The translations under genes were made by a program, and so were the position numbers. This document shows, piece by piece, positions 60,801 through 64,000 of a stretch of 64,000 bases of DNA (position 1 is its first letter; every line of letters starts with the position of its first letter). The notes below the pieces were generated by a model. The model did not search any database. It was given only the letters and a program-made list of their open reading frames with translations, and was not told the origin of the DNA. Source of the DNA: Trichoplusia ni (taxonomy: Eukaryota > Arthropoda > Insecta > Lepidoptera > Noctuidae); the NCBI RefSeq assembly GCF_003590095.1, contig NC_039478.1, positions 6,262,001 to 6,326,000 on the forward strand, written 5' to 3'.

Positions 60801-61687
60801 AACTATTTTTTTAATGCTTAAAAAAACTAATTAAACTTAGGTGTATTGTATAATTGAGTAATGAATTACCTTTAAGTAAATTTAACAGCCTTAGAGAATA
60901 CAATGGACCACCAGTGATGGTTGTAAATTCAAAACACCTTAACTTCTAGTTATTTAAAAGTTCATTAGGTTTCAAGATATATCGTGAATGAACAATGAAA
61001 ACGACGTAATAAAAAAGTGCACAGAAACATTACTTATGACCTAAAAGTGCCGCTTTGTAGTTAAAATTTAAAGATTGCAATGGTTAAAGGTGTGAGATGA
61101 AGTAGTGTTTCTAAAATGCAAATGTAAGTTAAAAATAAATTGGAAGTCATAAAAGACGTAAAAACATTTACCTTTCATGATTAACGTGAAGGAAATGATT
61201 TGTCATGTTTCTAAAAAAAGACATTAGTCACTTTTTCTTAGTATCCAAGTACATATATAGTAGACGCTTAATCTTGTTTTGAGAAACAAAATAAACTAGT
61301 TTTTTGCGGGACCATCAACAAACATACATACGAAGAGACTATTCCTAAAAGTTTGATATTTTAAAGGCTGTTATTTTAAACTGTTAGTACAAAACTGAAA
61401 TTAAACCTTAAACCACTCCTTCAAAAACGAGATATTCGCAAAACATTGCAAATGTTATAATTAGCACTAAAATATGTACGCAAAATACGAATTTACAAGT
61501 TGGACATGCGAATGGTTGGTTAAGTCGTATCTGACGTAAATTAAATACTAAAGAACGAAAGTGTTTCAAGGCGACTGGCTTGTTGGAACATAGCGGGGTC
61601 AAGAGTTCGAATACGTGGTCAGGCTTATGGACTATGGACGTTTTATTGTTCAAGTATCTTTATGTGGCAGTTATAGATTATAGATTA

Positions 61688-61760
61688 TATAATATTCCAC
61701 AACTTTCACACAACGCCATCTAGTCTCAAACTAAGCAAAGCGACTACTAGACGACTGATA
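61688..61760 (+). repeat. Dispersed repeat, copy 2
   Basis: 'ccacaactttcaca' followed by 'caacgccatctagtctcaaa' and 'ctaag' matches 18401-18470 on the same strand. The shared core is about 25 bases exact, with weaker similarity on both sides. Confidence 0.7.
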
Positions 61761-63849
61761 CATGTACTTAAACATAAAATATATTATGAAATCGATATTT
61801 TGTTTAGGTACCTTCCATTGACGGCTTTGTCCCTTTCGATTGTTTTGGGAAAGAGCGAGAACTATTAGCACAGCATATACCTAAATGTGTATTAATGAGT
61901 CAACTGCGGTACAGTCTGGTACATAGCCTATAATAATTATGTCTTACGTTTAAAACCCCTGCATACCTATTTAACGTTAGGTTTTTATATAACGAAGATA
62001 ATTTAATATGATGTTATGAATTACAGATCTGTGTTTTCAGCACTAGATTTTGATTTCTGTTGTGTATCTTATTACTTTTACTTAAGCTTATTATTTTTTA
62101 ACACTCCTCCTCTCTTTCGGTTTCAATAAAAGCATCAACATTGTTCGTAACTCTTGCCCTAATGAAGGCATTAGCTAACGTACCGCAAAAAATATGCTAA
62201 AACATAAGCTAGAAAGTCAAAATGCTTCCCAATAATGTATTGTATTTACTTCCTAAGAATTTAACATTGTCATAATTTCACACATGATTAACCAACATGT
62301 ATATTTCACGTTTTAATGTATAGACTTCGATTCGTAATTGTTGTTGTCGTAAAATGAGAAATTGAGATGTTATAACATCGAAACTTCATTTGTATTTTCG
62401 AATAGAAAATAAAATACCTTGTTTGATTATTTTTGTGATTAAAATGATCATATCTTGTGAGAATTCATAAAAACTGGTCTTTATGTTATTAAATTGGATA
62501 TTAACTCAGTTTTTATGTTGGTGATGTTTATTATAAATATGTTTTTTGCAAACTTGGCCTTTACAATTGTTTTGCTTGTTTAGTAAGATCAAAGTGTAAA
62601 TAAATAGACTGATCATGTAACAGTAGGTATTAATAGGTGTATCTTTAGTCCAAGAATCCGTGACGGCTAGAACTTTGTTATTTAATAAGATAATAATTAA
62701 AACAAACTTTTATCTTTTTCACGTAACGGTGTTCCGGACGTCATGGGCTCCTGGTCTATATGTAATTAGCGTTCTATCTGATTGTTATTGAACTTTGTCA
62801 TTATTGACACATCGGATGCTAAATATATTCTCAATTGCTATCGTACTTCTATAAATATACAAGCCAGGCGGCACTCTCCTTGTGTGCCGATGATAAAAAA
62901 GTTAATTTTATTACTCTTCTTTAAAAGCTCTAAAGGTTAAAATTCATCAAAGTTCGATCAGCAGTTTATGCGTAAATAGTAACATTCTAGTGGCGGCTGG
63001 ACCCTAGCTTAGAAGTTCTACTATAACTTCGTCAAATATGAACTAATATTCTAATATTCTGACATACTTATAGAATAAAACATCTATATTATCTAACAAA
63101 CACTTTACTTCATTTTATTAAGTACCGTTAATTTCTTGACCAACCGAATTATTTCGTAACTAAATTGCCTACAGTATAAAATAAAAACGGAAAATTAGTT
63201 ACATCTGTAGCTGTGACTAAATAACTAGTTTTTGGGAATCAAAATATCCAAGTCACTTGTTTTTATGCCAATGAAATTAGTTCCATTTGATTAAGTTAGG
63301 CTTATAACGCTGTCATAATTGTTTTAACCGTAGAAATGCGTCAGAGAGACTAATCATAACGTTATGACACTTATTCGGAGGACAATAAGGTCTTTTTTTT
63401 GTGTCAATCACCAAACTTTTAATAAAAACTGTTTGTTATTTCTTGTTTAACATCTTCCTTTTCTATAACAACCAAAGTTAACAAGGATATTATTCAGAAT
63501 AGGAGTAAAAGTACATAAGCACTAACTACGGATAAGCTTGCATGACCATAATTCTTGAAATTCGATATCGCTATGTAAATATTTTGATACGATGCGTGTT
63601 GACCAAGCCAAGATTTGAACATCTGCTGAATAATTTAAGAATTCAACTCATACATCAAAATAATATCAAGTTTGGTAATTTGATATGGTCTTGAAAATAT
63701 TTATAACTTCTAGAATTTTCTAGAAACTCTATTTTAATATCTGCTGGACTAATAATAACACTATTATTAAGTATTTAAATTCGATCTTTAAAAATGATAC
63801 TGCATGAATAAAAACTATACTATAATTATTATTATCAAGCTGAAATGTT

Positions 63850-63925
63850 TGTTGACGACGCTCATCTTTGAAATTACTGAACCGATTTCAAAAATAATTT
63901 TACTGTTAGATAGCCCATAAAGAGA
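63850..63925 (+). repeat. Retroposon-like fragment
   Basis: 'aaattactgaaccgatttca' then 'ttactgttagatagccc' resembles the 'accgatt...tttggtatgcagatag' phrase of moth repeats. Decayed; limits approximate. Confidence 0.4.
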
Positions 63926-64000
63926 GACTAGGACAACATATCATAACGGTATTGTCAATAAGAACAGACAAGTACCTAATGCAAAATCTTACAAAAAAGG

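Larger units (their letters stand above)
58998..64000. other. Non-coding region after the large exon
   Basis: AT-rich DNA with two SINE-type insertions (60085-60400, 60695-60800), the second copy of the 18.4-kb repeat (61688-61760) and a decayed fragment at 63850-63925. I see neither a further exon of the large-exon gene nor any PKG exon. Short open frames such as 59633-59962 and 61408-61653 on the minus strand are not supported by start context or content. Confidence 0.6.

Overview
The window looks like nuclear DNA of a moth or butterfly (Lepidoptera). It is AT-rich, its few exons are bounded by GT-AG splice signals and separated by very long introns, and it carries dispersed repeats of types I remember from lepidopteran genomes: a 'ccggccaagtgcgagtcgg...gggttccgtac' element and a tRNA-headed SINE ending 'cccagcagtgggccgtatat'. 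Family membership was judged by eye, without a database search. I would guess Noctuoidea, but that is weak.

From about 9.4 to 45.2 kb, plus strand, lies the 5' part of the gene for cGMP-dependent protein kinase (PKG, insect foraging/for). Two alternative first coding exons are present. Exon A (9687-10174) encodes an N-terminus like Drosophila foraging and vertebrate PKG I-alpha: leucine zipper, then the pseudosubstrate RAQGISAEP. Exon B (40214-40632) encodes a longer coiled coil and an I-beta-like pseudosubstrate, KRTAISAEP. Both end in the same phase at a GTAAGT donor and fit the shared exon at 45008-45174, which starts the first cyclic-nucleotide-binding domain. A promoter choice would thus swap the dimerisation and autoinhibitory segment on a common regulatory and catalytic body. 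The rest of PKG (remainder of CNB-A, CNB-B, kinase domain) is not visible, so it should lie beyond base 64000 unless the assembly is wrong.

From 53.9 to 59.0 kb, same strand, is a CpG-rich promoter-like patch, a probable non-coding leader and one large coding exon (57374 to about 58991). It encodes some 540 residues of a polar, probably disordered, Ser/Lys/Asn-rich protein with an SH3-ligand motif. I do not recognise it. It ends at a splice-donor-like site and probably continues outside the window. It is either a gene nested in a PKG intron or a downstream neighbour, depending on where the remaining PKG exons are.

Everything else is intron or intergenic DNA: retroposon fragments, small inverted repeats, a minisatellite, a tetranucleotide run and some weakly coding-like stretches. 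I found no rRNA, functional tRNA, CRISPR array or complete transposase/reverse-transcriptase gene, and no novel multi-gene system. The points most worth checking are the conserved alpha/beta-type exon pair, the same-strand gene apparently inside or next to the unfinished PKG gene, a retroposon with an internal duplication, and several near-perfect hairpins.
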